DNA from: Candidatus Nitrospira nitrosa
GTDB lineage: Bacteria > Nitrospirota > Nitrospiria > Nitrospirales > Nitrospiraceae
NCBI RefSeq assembly: GCF_001458735.1
Contig: NZ_CZQA01000009.1
Span: 1 to 64,000, forward strand
Direction of reading: 5' to 3'
DNA: 64,000 nucleotides
In this document: in pieces, positions 52,042-61,560 of the stretch
Layout: each line of letters starts with the position of its first letter
How positions within the stretch are numbered: position 1 is the first letter of the stretch
The notes under the pieces: generated by a model
Databases searched by the model: none
Told to the model about the DNA's origin: nothing
What the model saw: the letters and a program-made list of their open reading frames with translations, nothing else
Made by a program: the position numbers and the translations under genes

Positions 52042-53985
52042 CTAGGGTTTCGACTGTCGTACCCCTAAGAATTGTTGTTCCAGGGATGTCAATGTCCATC
52101 CCTGATACTTCCATTGGATTGCTTTAATCGACGCCAGATACATGTTCGCGACGTCGGTTTGTCCGTTCTCTTGTGTCAGATCCGCCAGCACCATTCTCGC
52201 AGGTAGAAAATTCGGTTCGTAGATGATCGCTTGTTCAAGCAGTCGTTGAGCTGATGTGCGATCTCCCCTTCCACGATGCAGCTTGCTCAACTCAAAATAT
52301 CCGAAGGGTGAAAAAGGGTCCACATTTATCGATTTTTCGAAAGCTTCCGCCGCCTGTGCGTTGAATGAATTCTGATATGCAGCGAAGGCTGGTTGTTCAG
52401 CCAGCAGGCGGTAAATCGTGCCTAGTCGATAGGGTGCTCGGCCATCGAGTGGGTTGAGAGCCATGGCCACTGCCATTTCACTAGCAGCCTGATCAAGCCA
52501 TTCAGGAGTGCCGGTCTCATTGAACTGCTGGATGTACAACCGTGCGAGCTCGTCACGGACTGATGTAGAACCAGGATCAGCGATTGATGCATATCGATAC
52601 CATTTGATCGCCGACAGATTGTCATGGTCGGCTCTGGCGCTGCTGCCGCGATTGGAGAGGAGCCACGTTGCAGCTGGTCGAACAGCCAGAAATACCATGG
52701 CTCCCAAGGCCACAAGGATCAAGATGATTCTAGCCACATGATATGGGGGTGAAAAAGTCCACGATGTAGTCTGTGTGCCACGCATATATCTTTCAAAGGC
52801 AACCGCGAGACCTCCTTCAAGAATCAGAAGAAGCACTAGGGCCGGCTCATGGAACACGGAATCCACGCCGGCATGGACGATCGTAGCCAAGACCCCGGCG
52901 CAGAGGCCAATCAGTATTCCTCGTGATTGTTGGGGAAGGTCCGTCTTCCACGCCCGTTTGATTGCGACTGCCCATATCACGGTACTTAGTAGAAAGAGCG
53001 TCAACCCCGGTACTCCCAATTCCACGGCCAGCTGTAGATATTCGTTGTGTGCCGTCTCGGCACGTTTGCCATAACGGATAATATTGTCCTCTATGGGAAA
53101 ACGATATTGAAAGGAAGCGTATTTGTACATTCCCAACCCAATTCCACTCGGATGGTCATACAAGCGTTTTGTCGCATCTTCCCAAATCTCTACTCTGGTG
53201 TAGGCGTACGGATCTTGCTTTCCTACGTCCATCATTCGCTGTTTTAGGGGATTGGGGAACAAGATCGTACCAAGGGCAAGTAGGAAAAGAAGAATCAGCG
53301 TAGACTTTCCATATCGGAAGTATCCGACGGCTGTGATGGCAATAAGAAATGCTGCTGCTCCACCCCTCGATTGAGCCAGTATCACCGCGGTGCCGGATAC
53401 CGTTGCGGTCAGAATTAGGAACAGCTTGCCTATCGTTCCGTATTCTATGCGGAACAACAGGAGACTAATCGCCAGCACGGCACACACCGACTCATATGTC
53501 GAAAAAAAGTTAGGGTTAAAAAACGTTCCCTTGGCCCTCGGTTCTCCAGCATACAGGTATTGGGTAATCCCAAGTCCGCCTTCAAATAGCCCCATGAGTA
53601 GGATGAGGATGAGAAATCCTTGTAATCGTTTCTCGTTGTCTACTCCAAGCAGGATGATCAACAAGAAGCCGGCGTACAGCAGGAGGCTCAGGAACCATTG
53701 AAGGCTGACACTTGTATAGGGAGACCATAGGAGGGAAAGGCCAGACCACGCTAAAAAAGCAGCAATGGGCCACCACAGAACTGTTTGGGGGATGCTCAAT
53801 GTGGATCGACAAAGTCCAGCCACGAGCCAGCTCCCCAAGGCGACCAAGAGAATGAGCCGTATGACGAGAACAGGGATCTGTGTGGTTCCGCCATCGATCA
53901 GTGGGGAGAACACTGTCAAGCTTCCTATGACCAGATAGGGGCCGGTCAAGAAAGCAGGGATTCTCTCAGTGACGAACTTATTCAT
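52042..53985 (-). CDS. Wzy_C-family O-antigen ligase/oligosaccharyltransferase with TPRs
   Basis: The 647-residue membrane protein has about 11 helices. The periplasmic loop carries YDHPSGIGLGMYKYASFQYR and ETAHNEYLQLAVELGVPG, the conserved Wzy_C/WaaL/PglL signature with the His-Asn-Glu region. Residues about 490-640 form TPR helices (LAEQPAFAAYQNSFNAQAAE, FGYFELSKLHRGRGDRTSAQ, LPARMVLADLTQENGQTDVA). Enzymes of this superfamily ligate lipid-linked glycan to lipid A or to proteins, or polymerise it. The neighbour is a pilin gene with a Ser/Thr-rich segment, so an O-oligosaccharyltransferase role is plausible. Ligase versus polymerase cannot be settled by eye. Confidence 0.82.
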   Translation of the reverse strand: MNKFVTERIPAFLTGPYLVIGSLTVFSPLIDGGTTQIPVLVIRLILLVALGSWLVAGLCRSTLSIPQTVLWWPIAAFLAWSGLSLLWSPYTSVSLQWFLSLLLYAGFLLIILLGVDNEKRLQGFLILILLMGLFEGGLGITQYLYAGEPRAKGTFFNPNFFSTYESVCAVLAISLLLFRIEYGTIGKLFLILTATVSGTAVILAQSRGGAAAFLIAITAVGYFRYGKSTLILLFLLALGTILFPNPLKQRMMDVGKQDPYAYTRVEIWEDATKRLYDHPSGIGLGMYKYASFQYRFPIEDNIIRYGKRAETAHNEYLQLAVELGVPGLTLFLLSTVIWAVAIKRAWKTDLPQQSRGILIGLCAGVLATIVHAGVDSVFHEPALVLLLILEGGLAVAFERYMRGTQTTSWTFSPPYHVARIILILVALGAMVFLAVRPAATWLLSNRGSSARADHDNLSAIKWYRYASIADPGSTSVRDELARLYIQQFNETGTPEWLDQAASEMAVAMALNPLDGRAPYRLGTIYRLLAEQPAFAAYQNSFNAQAAEAFEKSINVDPFSPFGYFELSKLHRGRGDRTSAQRLLEQAIIYEPNFLPARMVLADLTQENGQTDVANMYLASIKAIQWKYQGWTLTSLEQQFLGVRQSKP

Positions 53986-54143
53986 GCCACGAGTCCGGGA
54001 TCATGAAGAAACCCATTGCACGGAATCTCATCAACGTGTGTGAAGGGCCGATGGCAACCTGTTTCGCACAACGAGCAGGAAGTTCGGGTTTCTGAAGTGC
54101 GGATGGTAGCAGCCGTTTAGGTCCCATGACCCTTACAAATAGG

Positions 54144-54172
54144 AAAGGGGATCGGTTTTACCGATCCCCTTT
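54144..54172 (-). terminator. Strong hairpin terminator after the pilin gene
   Basis: A perfect 13-base inverted repeat (AAAGGGGATCGGT and ACCGATCCCCTTT) with a 3-base loop lies 26 bp after the pilin stop codon. On the minus strand it is followed by CCTATTTG. It probably ends most pilin transcripts, while some read-through could feed the downstream Wzy_C gene. Confidence 0.85.
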
Positions 54173-54197
54173 CTCGGGAACACCTGCCTAACTTTGA

Positions 54198-54734
54198 TTA
54201 GGCGCCGACATCGTTACGGGTATTGGTCAAGCTGCGTTGATCGTTAATAAACCAGTCATCGCAGGTGGCATCAGAGTCGACGTTCCCCTGCGCACCAGCC
54301 GTGAATCCTGCTGGTGTCGTTCCTACCGTCGCACTTGCGGCCACTGCATTACCTCCAGTCGTCGGCGCTGTCGTACAACTGGTTGGTGCTGTCACGCTCG
54401 AAGGAAGGGTAAACGCTGTAGCCGAGGATGCTGAAGCAGCACCGACCGCACCGGTGGCATAGAAGTAGGTATAGCGGGGCTGTCCACTCGGCGACCAACC
54501 GATTGGATCGAGCGTGGGGCCAGGCACATACGTCGGAGTTGCCTGTTCAGCCGCAAAGGCGGTGGCGGAGGTGAAGATCGCGCCGAGATTGATCTTGGCC
54601 TCCGACTGCCTCGATTTCGCCTGGTAGGCGACGAAGTTGGGAATGGCGATAGCCGCCAGAATTCCGATGATCGCCACGACGATCATCAACTCAATGAGGG
54701 TAAAACCCTCTTGTTTACGAAGCGACGTCAACAT
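54198..54734 (-). CDS. pilA: Type IV pilin (PilA-like)
   Basis: The start at ATG 54734 follows an AAGGAGG site and gives 178 residues. The leader [10 protein letters not shown] is cleaved before [20 protein letters not shown], the class III signal with Glu5. Next comes [20 protein letters not shown] and a region like [16 protein letters not shown], as in Myxococcus- and Geobacter-type pilins. The C-terminal part from about 95 to 150 is rich in Ala, Ser, Thr and Pro. It has two Cys pairs near the end (CTTAPTTGG and CDDWFIND). Such Ser/Thr-rich tracts are common O-glycosylation sites; here this is inference. It is the only pilin in the window. Confidence 0.95.
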   Translation of the reverse strand: MLTSLRKQEGFTLIELMIVVAIIGILAAIAIPNFVAYQAKSRQSEAKINLGAIFTSATAFAAEQATPTYVPGPTLDPIGWSPSGQPRYTYFYATGAVGAASASSATAFTLPSSVTAPTSCTTAPTTGGNAVAASATVGTTPAGFTAGAQGNVDSDATCDDWFINDQRSLTNTRNDVGA

Positions 54735-55074
54735 TGTACTGCCTCCTTGTTGATGGTTCACTGAGGGCTCGGTTCATAACCTGCGGCGCCTGTGTTGCCG
54801 CCTACCGGTTCTCATAGCAGGTTCAATGCCCGCCCAGTGACAAGGCTGAGGGTACCACTGATCCCTGATGTTGCAATAAGTTATGAAAAAGCCGTCAGGA
54901 GAGCGAATCTCGCGGGACGGTTTTATGACCGCAATGTGTTCTGAATCGCCAAGAATTGGCACTTATAGGGTTCAAAAATAGGCTGAAACGGGCTACAGGG
55001 AATAAGCCGATCAGCTATCTGGGAAGGCACAACAGATCAGGGATTGCTAGAGAGGGAAGAATGTAAGGGATAGC
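54735..55074 (-). promoter_or_regulatory. Pilin upstream region: possible sigma-54 site and hairpins
   Basis: At 54814-54831 (minus strand) GGGCATTGAACCTGCTAT has the GG-N10-GC spacing of a sigma-54 promoter, about 85 bases before the start codon. It matches GGCA and TGC of the consensus but not all bases. The 5' leader after it contains an inverted repeat of AACCTGC and GCAGGTT, overlapping the -12 part, and an inner GGCG with CGCC. Further upstream CAGTG and CACTG can pair. No riboswitch class was recognised. Confidence 0.35.
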
Positions 55075-56886
55075 TTATTGATTCTGTGTCTTCTCCGCAA
55101 CACGGCGCTTGGCCTGCTGGATTCGCTCTTCATAGGCAGGGTTGGTCATGCCGTGTTCTCGGAACCGTTGGAGCAGTTTGTCGTTGGAAGGGTCGAGTTC
55201 AAGTGAGTGAAGCCAGGCCTCACGCGCATCAGTCGACTTCTCCTGCTTCATGTAAATATCCCCTAAATGCTCATAGATCACGGGATCATCACCTACGAGG
55301 GTGACGGCTTTCTTGATCTCGATGAGGGCCTCTGCGAGCATGCCGGACTTGTAGAAAGCCCATCCGAGGCTATCCACATAGTATCCATTCTCCGGTTTCA
55401 GTGCAACCGCCCGTTTCGTCAAGGACAAAGCCTGTTCGATCTTGATCCCGCGGTCCGCATAGCTGTACCCGAGATAATTCAGTGCATCGGCATGATGGGG
55501 ATCAAGGGAGAGTGTCGTCTCCATGGCATGTTCCACGTCTTCGAATCGATTCAGCTTGTCGTATGCCGTGCCAAGATTAAAATGAAGGTCGGCGTTTTTA
55601 GGGTTATGCCGAATCCCTTCTTCAAATGCTTGCGTGGCCTTTTCAAACTGATCACTCTGCACATGCGCTAATCCCAGGACAATGTACGGCTCTGGTTGCT
55701 TAGGCACCAGACGCACGGCTTCATCGAGATGCGTCACGGCTTCCGGGAACTGTTTAAGCCGATAGAGAAGCACGCCCAGGTGTATGTGGCTATCCGAGAA
55801 CCTTGGGTCTAAATAAATATTGTACCGATAGACTTCTATTGCTTTGTTGAAATCCTTCGATTCTTCATACAAATATCCCAGATAGTCTCTTACCTTCAGC
55901 TCTGCCGGTTTCGCGTTCAATATGTCCGTCAATCGACTAATCGCCTTGGAGAACTCTTTTTTCTCCCCATAGATCAACGCCATCCGTAATTGGGCATCGA
56001 GATCTCCGGGATTGTCCTGCAATATCGTTTCAAGTTCCGCGAGGCCTCCAGCATAGTCTTTGGTCGCGATGTATAACTGGACCAAATGTTGGCGAATGTC
56101 TCGATTGCGTGGATTGACCTGCTCGAGATACCGCTTCAGAACGGCGATGGCTTTATCCTTCTCGTGGCGTGATTCAAAGACTGACGCTTGCGCAAGATAG
56201 GCGGGTTCAAAAGCGGGATTTACCGTGATAGCGCGGTCAAAGTTCGCCACTGCTTGCTCGGTGTTTCCTGCCTCTATTGAGATCCGCCCAAGATAATAGT
56301 GACCGATCGGCGAATCGGAGCTGTACTGTAGGCCTTTTTTCACGGCTTGCTCCGCCTCGGCGATTCGCTTTTGGTTTAACAGGATCAAGCCTTTGGGGAA
56401 ATAGGACTCTCCCCTCTCCGGTGCACTATCGATCGCCTTGTCCAATAGTTCAAGCGCACGCTCCGGTTTTCCAGCACTGGCGAGGATACCGGCCATCTGC
56501 GTGAGTACCTGTGGTTCTTGTCCTGTTCCCTTTCCAACCTCTTCGGCATACTGAACGGCCTGTGGGAAATCTCCCAACGCAAAATAGAGGGCTGCCAAGC
56601 GCGATTGGACTTCTCGTGACTTCGGGTCGATCTTTAAGGCGGTGTGATACTCCTTGAGAGCAGTGTCTATGTCCTGGGAGAGCTCTGCCTGATGTCCCAT
56701 CATGAAATGATAGGTTGCATCAGACTCAGGCGCAGTCGGTGAGGGCGGCTGCGTTGCAATGGCTGGCTGAGCGGTCTTTGGGGGTTGAGGGGCTGCTGCA
56801 CAGGCAACAAGGACGCATGGGATGAGCCAACTCATTCCGAATGGAATAAACCCGGTTCTTCTAGGCGATCTGCTGCCAAACGTCAT
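55075..56886 (-). CDS. TPR-repeat lipoprotein
   Basis: The start at ATG 56886 (MTFGSRSPRRTGFIPFGMSW) gives 603 residues; a longer frame to 56970 adds 28 that do not look conserved. The signal peptide ends with a lipobox (LVACAAAP), so the mature protein is likely lipidated at that Cys. The rest is an array of some 13 to 15 TPR units, for example ALKEYHTALKIDPKSREVQS, VANFDRAITVNPAFEPAYLA, YRYNIYLDPRFSDSHIHLGV and AFEEGIRHNPKNADLHFNLG. Such proteins act as assembly platforms in the envelope. It lies between the pilin and dnaB genes. Its partners are unknown. Confidence 0.88.
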   Translation of the reverse strand: MTFGSRSPRRTGFIPFGMSWLIPCVLVACAAAPQPPKTAQPAIATQPPSPTAPESDATYHFMMGHQAELSQDIDTALKEYHTALKIDPKSREVQSRLAALYFALGDFPQAVQYAEEVGKGTGQEPQVLTQMAGILASAGKPERALELLDKAIDSAPERGESYFPKGLILLNQKRIAEAEQAVKKGLQYSSDSPIGHYYLGRISIEAGNTEQAVANFDRAITVNPAFEPAYLAQASVFESRHEKDKAIAVLKRYLEQVNPRNRDIRQHLVQLYIATKDYAGGLAELETILQDNPGDLDAQLRMALIYGEKKEFSKAISRLTDILNAKPAELKVRDYLGYLYEESKDFNKAIEVYRYNIYLDPRFSDSHIHLGVLLYRLKQFPEAVTHLDEAVRLVPKQPEPYIVLGLAHVQSDQFEKATQAFEEGIRHNPKNADLHFNLGTAYDKLNRFEDVEHAMETTLSLDPHHADALNYLGYSYADRGIKIEQALSLTKRAVALKPENGYYVDSLGWAFYKSGMLAEALIEIKKAVTLVGDDPVIYEHLGDIYMKQEKSTDAREAWLHSLELDPSNDKLLQRFREHGMTNPAYEERIQQAKRRVAEKTQNQ

Positions 56887-57178
56887 GTTTAGGTCCTGCC
56901 TATTGTGTTCAGTGGGTTGGATTGGCATGGGGTACAGGGAGATTATACCGAGTGCCGGAAGGATGCGCAAACCGCTCGATGTCTCATGAGGAGGTTGAAC
57001 ATCGTGATTCTGGCCTTGCGTTCAAGCGAGTGGAGCCCATCTTGTAAGGTGCCCTTCGAGTCCAACATATGAGCGAACGAGGGAAGGACAAGAATGCCAC
57101 CACAGCAGGCAGTCTCAATCTCCTGACTGTTCAGTGGCAAGTTTGACTGAGGTTGCAACAGGGTTTTTCAACGGCCTG
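56887..57178. other. Intergenic stretch with inverted repeat after dnaB
   Basis: No convincing gene. At about 57156-57179, AACAGG and CCTGTT are separated by 12 bases with a T-rich centre (GTTTTTCAACGG). On the minus strand this lies directly after the dnaB stop and may terminate the operon. A minus-strand frame over 56943-57158 has some protein-like composition (CGGILVLPSFAHMLDSKG) but no recognisable motif, so I do not call it a gene. Confidence 0.4.
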
Positions 57179-58531
57179 TTAGGCTTCACGAAGGTCGAGG
57201 CTTTCAAATTTGGCGTAGCGGTCCTGAAAAAACAGCTCTTTTTTCCCAATGGGTCCGTTTCGATGTTTGCTGATAATGATGTCAGCAATCCCCTTTCGTT
57301 CCGAGTTCTGATCGTAGACGTCTTCACGGTAAATGAACATGACCACATCGGCATCCTGCTCGATCGCTCCACTTTCCCGAAGATCGGCCAACATGGGAAT
57401 TGGTGGCTTGCGCGCCTCCACGGCCCGACTTAACTGAGACAGTGCGATTACCGGAACATTGAGTTCTTTGGCTAAGGCTTTCAAGGAACGAGAGATATCT
57501 GAGATCTCCTGTTGGCGAGATTCTGAATCGCTTCGGCCTTGCATCAATTGCAGGTAGTCGACGATGAGCAAATCCAGCCCCTTTTCAGCTTTGAGACGAC
57601 GGGCTTTCCCGCGCATCTGCTGGACGGTGATTCCTCCGGTGTCGTCGATATAGATCGAGGCCTGTTCCAACCGACCAGCTGCCTCTGCCAATCTCCACCA
57701 GTCCTCTTTCTGCAGTTTGCCCGTGCGGAGCGCATGTGAATCGACCCGTGCTTCAGAGCTGAGCATGCGCAGGACGATTTGAGGTTTGGACATTTCGAGA
57801 CTAAAGATACCAACGACCGTGTTGGCATGAATGGCAGCATGTGTCGCAAACCCCAACGCCAGACTTGTTTTTCCCATGCTCGGCCGCCCTGCCACAACGA
57901 TTAAGTCCGACGCTTGAAGCCCAGCAGTAATGTCATCGAGGTCATAATAACCAGTCGGCACACCTGTCACATGTTCCTTTCGTTTCGACAGCTTATCGAT
58001 GACATCCAGACTTTCTTTAATAACCTGACTGATTGGGCTAAATGATCGCTCCAGTTTCCCCTGGGCAATGCTGAACACCGACCGCTCCGCAAAATCGAGC
58101 AAGTCATCGATAGAGGCAGTCCCCTCATATCCTCTCGTCAGTACCTCTGTCGAGGTACTAATCAGCTGACGGGCGACGGCCTTGTCCCGAACGATTTTGC
58201 AGTGATAGCGAATGTTGGCCGAGCTGGGGACAATCTGAACCAATTCCGCGAGGTATGCCGCCCCTCCAACTGCCTCGAGTTCCTTCCGGGCCTTGAGCCG
58301 CTCAGTCAACGTGATGTGATCGATGACTTCGCCCGTATCAGCGAGTTCAAGCATCGCTTGAAAGACTTTCTTGTGGGCAGTGCGGTAGAAGTCGTCCTCG
58401 ACCAGCAGCTCCATCGCCTTCGGCATCGAGGCGTTATCGAGCAAGATCGCACCGAGCACCGATTGCTCTGCTTCCAAGTTTTGTGGCGGGAGCTTGGGTT
58501 GGGAGAGATCAACTGAACTGCCAGCCATCAT
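57179..58531 (-). CDS. dnaB: Replicative DNA helicase
   Basis: The 450-residue DnaB unwinds DNA at the replication fork. The N-terminal domain (about 1-130, LPPQNLEAEQSVLGAILLDN) binds primase and helicase neighbours. The RecA-like motor has Walker A VAGRPSMGKTSLALGFAT, Walker B LLIVDYLQLMQGRSDSES and the arginine-finger region (ISRSLKALAKELNVPVIALS, then FIYREDVYDQNS). No intein is present. Its start overlaps the hisZ stop by ATGA, an unusual operon partner. Confidence 0.97.
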   Translation of the reverse strand: MMAGSSVDLSQPKLPPQNLEAEQSVLGAILLDNASMPKAMELLVEDDFYRTAHKKVFQAMLELADTGEVIDHITLTERLKARKELEAVGGAAYLAELVQIVPSSANIRYHCKIVRDKAVARQLISTSTEVLTRGYEGTASIDDLLDFAERSVFSIAQGKLERSFSPISQVIKESLDVIDKLSKRKEHVTGVPTGYYDLDDITAGLQASDLIVVAGRPSMGKTSLALGFATHAAIHANTVVGIFSLEMSKPQIVLRMLSSEARVDSHALRTGKLQKEDWWRLAEAAGRLEQASIYIDDTGGITVQQMRGKARRLKAEKGLDLLIVDYLQLMQGRSDSESRQQEISDISRSLKALAKELNVPVIALSQLSRAVEARKPPIPMLADLRESGAIEQDADVVMFIYREDVYDQNSERKGIADIIISKHRNGPIGKKELFFQDRYAKFESLDLREA

Positions 58532-59922
58532 GGTGCCCCTGCAGGGCTGGCATACAGCGTGCGGACAAGGTTCTGCTTCAGCACCGTTCGCCTCTGAACC
58601 TTGGTCGTACTGGTCGTGTTTCCGACTCGTTGTGATATCCCCTGTTGCAACAGCAAGACATGATCCTTGTGAGATCTATCCGTGCCAATTACGACTGTCG
58701 TGGAGGCGTCTGCCTCACGACCAACTTCCGCAGCCATCCGGATCAAGTCTTGGCCAGAGGCCGCAACGAATCGTTGCAATACTCGTAAGCCCGCCCGGCG
58801 AAGTTCCTGGGTGAGGGAAACCAGATCGGAGGACAGGTTCGTAGGGCCTATCACAAGGATCTTGGAGTCAAGAGGCTGTATGGATCCAGAAAGCTTGAGA
58901 CTTCGGAAGAGGCGATCGACATTGAGTCCGAATCCTGTGGATGGGAGATCACGGCCAAACCGCCCGATGAGATGGTTGTATCGCCCTCCCCCACCTAATT
59001 CCACCTCGATCCCGTCCGAGAATACGTCAAAGACCACTCCATCATAGTAATCAAACCCTCGAAACTCACCCAAATCAAGCAGCAGGAAATCTTTGAACCC
59101 TGAGGCGCAGAGTATTCCATAGACGCTGGCCAATCGATCTAAGGCCTGTAGCAGAGGTTTCTCACCTTTGGCGAGGGTACGTCCTTTGACTAAGACGTCG
59201 GCTGTTCCACAGAGCTCAAGCGCATCCAGGATCCGACGCGCAGAACGCTTGCTCACGCGCTCTTGGAAGATGATTTCTTCAAGCAGAGGCAAATCCTTCC
59301 TGGCGGCGGCCTCTTCTGCCCGTTTTCTTCCCTCGACGGAAAGTCCAGTGCACACCAGGAGGCCTTTGAAAAACCCGACATGCCCCAGTGATACCTTGAA
59401 CGACTCTAGCCCCACCTGACGAAGTGATTCAATCATCAGGGTGATCATTTCGCAGTCGGCGGACGGATCATCCGCCCCAATCAGTTCAGCGCCAACTTGA
59501 AAGAGCTCCCGGTCTCGGCCGACATGCTCCGGTTCATAGCGAAACACTGTGGCGCGATATGACAATCGTAAAGGGAGACGAGCGCCGACCATACCCATGG
59601 CGACAGTTCGCGCAATTTGCGCAGTGACGTCAGGCCGTAAGAGCAGGATGCGACCGGTTGTCCTGTCGATGATTTTATAGGAATTTTCCGCTAACCTTGG
59701 ATCCAGTCCTGGCGCCAGTACGTCGAGATATTCAAAGGTCGGGAGGATGATTTCGTCGTAGCCAGCTCCGTAGAATCCCTGGAGCAGCTCGGATTCGAGA
59801 TGACGAACGTGACGGGCCGCCTCCGGGAGAATGGTCGCCATTCCGATAGGAACGAGCGAGCGTTCGCGTACGAGGGGTACCTTCTCCGAAGAGACAGCGC
59901 GCACCGGAGGGGCAGTAGCCAT
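58528..59922 (-). CDS. hisZ: ATP phosphoribosyltransferase regulatory subunit, HisZ-like
   Basis: The 464-residue protein has the class II aminoacyl-tRNA synthetase-like fold of HisZ. LRPDVTAQIARTVAMG is the HisZ form of the motif that in HisRS reads LRPEGT. FRYEPEHVGRDRELFQVGAE and ELGGGGRYNHLIGRFG follow. HisZ binds the short form of HisG and regulates histidine synthesis. The C-terminal segment (SKILVIGPTNLSSDLVSLTQ, TVVIGTDRSHKDHVLLLQQG) resembles the anticodon-binding HGTP domain, which typical HisZ lacks. It could also be a HisRS paralogue. The gene precedes dnaB in the operon. Confidence 0.78.
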   Translation of the reverse strand: MATAPPVRAVSSEKVPLVRERSLVPIGMATILPEAARHVRHLESELLQGFYGAGYDEIILPTFEYLDVLAPGLDPRLAENSYKIIDRTTGRILLLRPDVTAQIARTVAMGMVGARLPLRLSYRATVFRYEPEHVGRDRELFQVGAELIGADDPSADCEMITLMIESLRQVGLESFKVSLGHVGFFKGLLVCTGLSVEGRKRAEEAAARKDLPLLEEIIFQERVSKRSARRILDALELCGTADVLVKGRTLAKGEKPLLQALDRLASVYGILCASGFKDFLLLDLGEFRGFDYYDGVVFDVFSDGIEVELGGGGRYNHLIGRFGRDLPSTGFGLNVDRLFRSLKLSGSIQPLDSKILVIGPTNLSSDLVSLTQELRRAGLRVLQRFVAASGQDLIRMAAEVGREADASTTVVIGTDRSHKDHVLLLQQGISQRVGNTTSTTKVQRRTVLKQNLVRTLYASPAGAP

Positions 59923-59944
59923 AATAGCCTAGTGACTACAATAC

Positions 59945-61543
59945 CTATGACAGGTTCGCGACTTTAACGGAGAGAATATTTGAGCTCGCACGAATCTCGT
60001 TTAGTGCCTCAGCCGGAAACTCCGCATCGGACCCGATGATCAGAAGGGCATCGCCTCCACGTTTTTCCAACGCGCATTGCATTCGAAGAATATTAATCGC
60101 CCGATCACCGAGGACTTTCCCCACCATTCCAATAACACCAGGACGGTCCACATTATGAATGAGCAGCATGTGCCCTTCAGGGACGACTTCAACTTTGAAT
60201 TGGTCGATCTCGGTAATTCTGGCTTCTTTTTTATGATACAGGGTGCCTGCAACTTGGTGTGATGTTTTCCCTGCATCGACACGAACTCGAATCAGGCTCG
60301 TGAAATCTCCGGCATCGGTACTCTTAATTTCTTTGACCTCAATGCCCCGCTCCTTCGCCACAATGGGCGCGTTCACATAATTAACGGGATGTTCCATGAT
60401 GGAGTTAAGGAGGCCTTTCAGAACAGCAATGGTCAACGGCGCTATTGAAAGACTGGCAACCTCACCACTGTACTCCACCGTCACTCGTTCGAGGCCAGCC
60501 TGTACCAACTGAGTCTGAAGGGAGCCAAGCTTTTCGGCCAGGGTGAGGAAGGGTTGGAGTCGAGGCAGCAGTTCAGGGGCGACGGAAGGGATATTGACGG
60601 CCCCCTTTGCCACGCCCTTGGTGAAGTAGTCAACGATCTGTTCGGCGATTCCGATGGCGACGTTTTCTTGCGCCTCCGTGGTCTGGGCACCGATATGCGG
60701 AGTGCAAATAAAATTATCCAATGTCAGGAGTGCATTGTCTGGCTTCACGGGTTCTTCTTCGAACACATCGAAGGCGGCAGCCGCCACTCGTTTTGTTTTC
60801 AAGGCCTCGCACAAATCCTGTTCGTTGATAATTCCACCACGAGCGCAGTTGACGATGAGTACTCCAGGCTTCATCTTCTCGATGGCTTGGGCATTGATGA
60901 TACCTTTGGTTTCCGGAGTCAGCGGTGTGTGAACGGAAATGATGTCGGCTCGGCGGAACAGTTCATCAAGATCCAACATGGTCACACCCATCCGCTCGGC
61001 TCGCTCAGAAGTCAGGTAGGGGTCAAATGCGACGACGCTCATCCCGATTCCCTGAGCCATCTTGGTCAGGTGACTACCGATTTGTCCGGCACCGATGATG
61101 CCGAGCACTTTGTTGTAGAGCTCGACACCCATGAATTTATCTTTTTCCCACTTTCCGGACTTGACTGAGGCGGTGGCTTGGGGAATGCGGCGGCTCATGG
61201 CGCAGATCATGGACATCGTATGCTCGGCAGTCGTCACGGTATTGCCGCCAGGGGTATTCATCACGACGATGCCACGACGGGTCGCTGCAGGTGTGTCGAC
61301 ATTGTCGAGGCCGGATCCAGCTCGTCCCACCACCTTGAGCTTTTCAGCTGCAGCAAGCAGTTCTTCGGTCACCTTTGTGCCGGATCGTACGATTAATCCA
61401 TCGGCATCCTTGATTTCTTTGAACAGTTCATCCTTCGGCATTTTGGACTTCACCACCACGGTGAACCCCGCTTTTTCCAAAGCTTCGACCCCTTGCTTAG
61501 ATAAACTATCGCTGATCAGAATTTTCATTCCTGCTGCGGCCAT
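59945..61543 (-). CDS. serA: D-3-phosphoglycerate dehydrogenase
   Basis: SerA oxidises 3-phosphoglycerate to 3-phosphohydroxypyruvate, the first step of serine synthesis, using NAD+. The start at ATG 61543 has a GAGGAGAG site; MKILISDSLSKQGVEAL begins five residues later. The NAD domain shows LGIIGAGQIGSHLTKMAQGI, and the substrate/catalytic residues are in NCARGGIINEQDLCEAL and TPHIGAQTTEAQENV. The long form has an intervening domain and a C-terminal ACT domain (VDRPGVIGMVGKVLGDRAIN), which binds serine for feedback control. It is 532 residues, as expected. It follows the aminotransferase gene by 17 bp. Confidence 0.96.
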   Translation of the reverse strand: MAAAGMKILISDSLSKQGVEALEKAGFTVVVKSKMPKDELFKEIKDADGLIVRSGTKVTEELLAAAEKLKVVGRAGSGLDNVDTPAATRRGIVVMNTPGGNTVTTAEHTMSMICAMSRRIPQATASVKSGKWEKDKFMGVELYNKVLGIIGAGQIGSHLTKMAQGIGMSVVAFDPYLTSERAERMGVTMLDLDELFRRADIISVHTPLTPETKGIINAQAIEKMKPGVLIVNCARGGIINEQDLCEALKTKRVAAAAFDVFEEEPVKPDNALLTLDNFICTPHIGAQTTEAQENVAIGIAEQIVDYFTKGVAKGAVNIPSVAPELLPRLQPFLTLAEKLGSLQTQLVQAGLERVTVEYSGEVASLSIAPLTIAVLKGLLNSIMEHPVNYVNAPIVAKERGIEVKEIKSTDAGDFTSLIRVRVDAGKTSHQVAGTLYHKKEARITEIDQFKVEVVPEGHMLLIHNVDRPGVIGMVGKVLGDRAINILRMQCALEKRGGDALLIIGSDAEFPAEALNEIRASSNILSVKVANLS

Positions 61544-61560
61544 GTCTCTCCTCACTCTGG

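Noticed and set aside
54735-55074. c-di-GMP riboswitch in the pilin leader
   Set aside because: The conserved core bases of GEMM-I/II riboswitches could not be placed; only simple inverted repeats are present.
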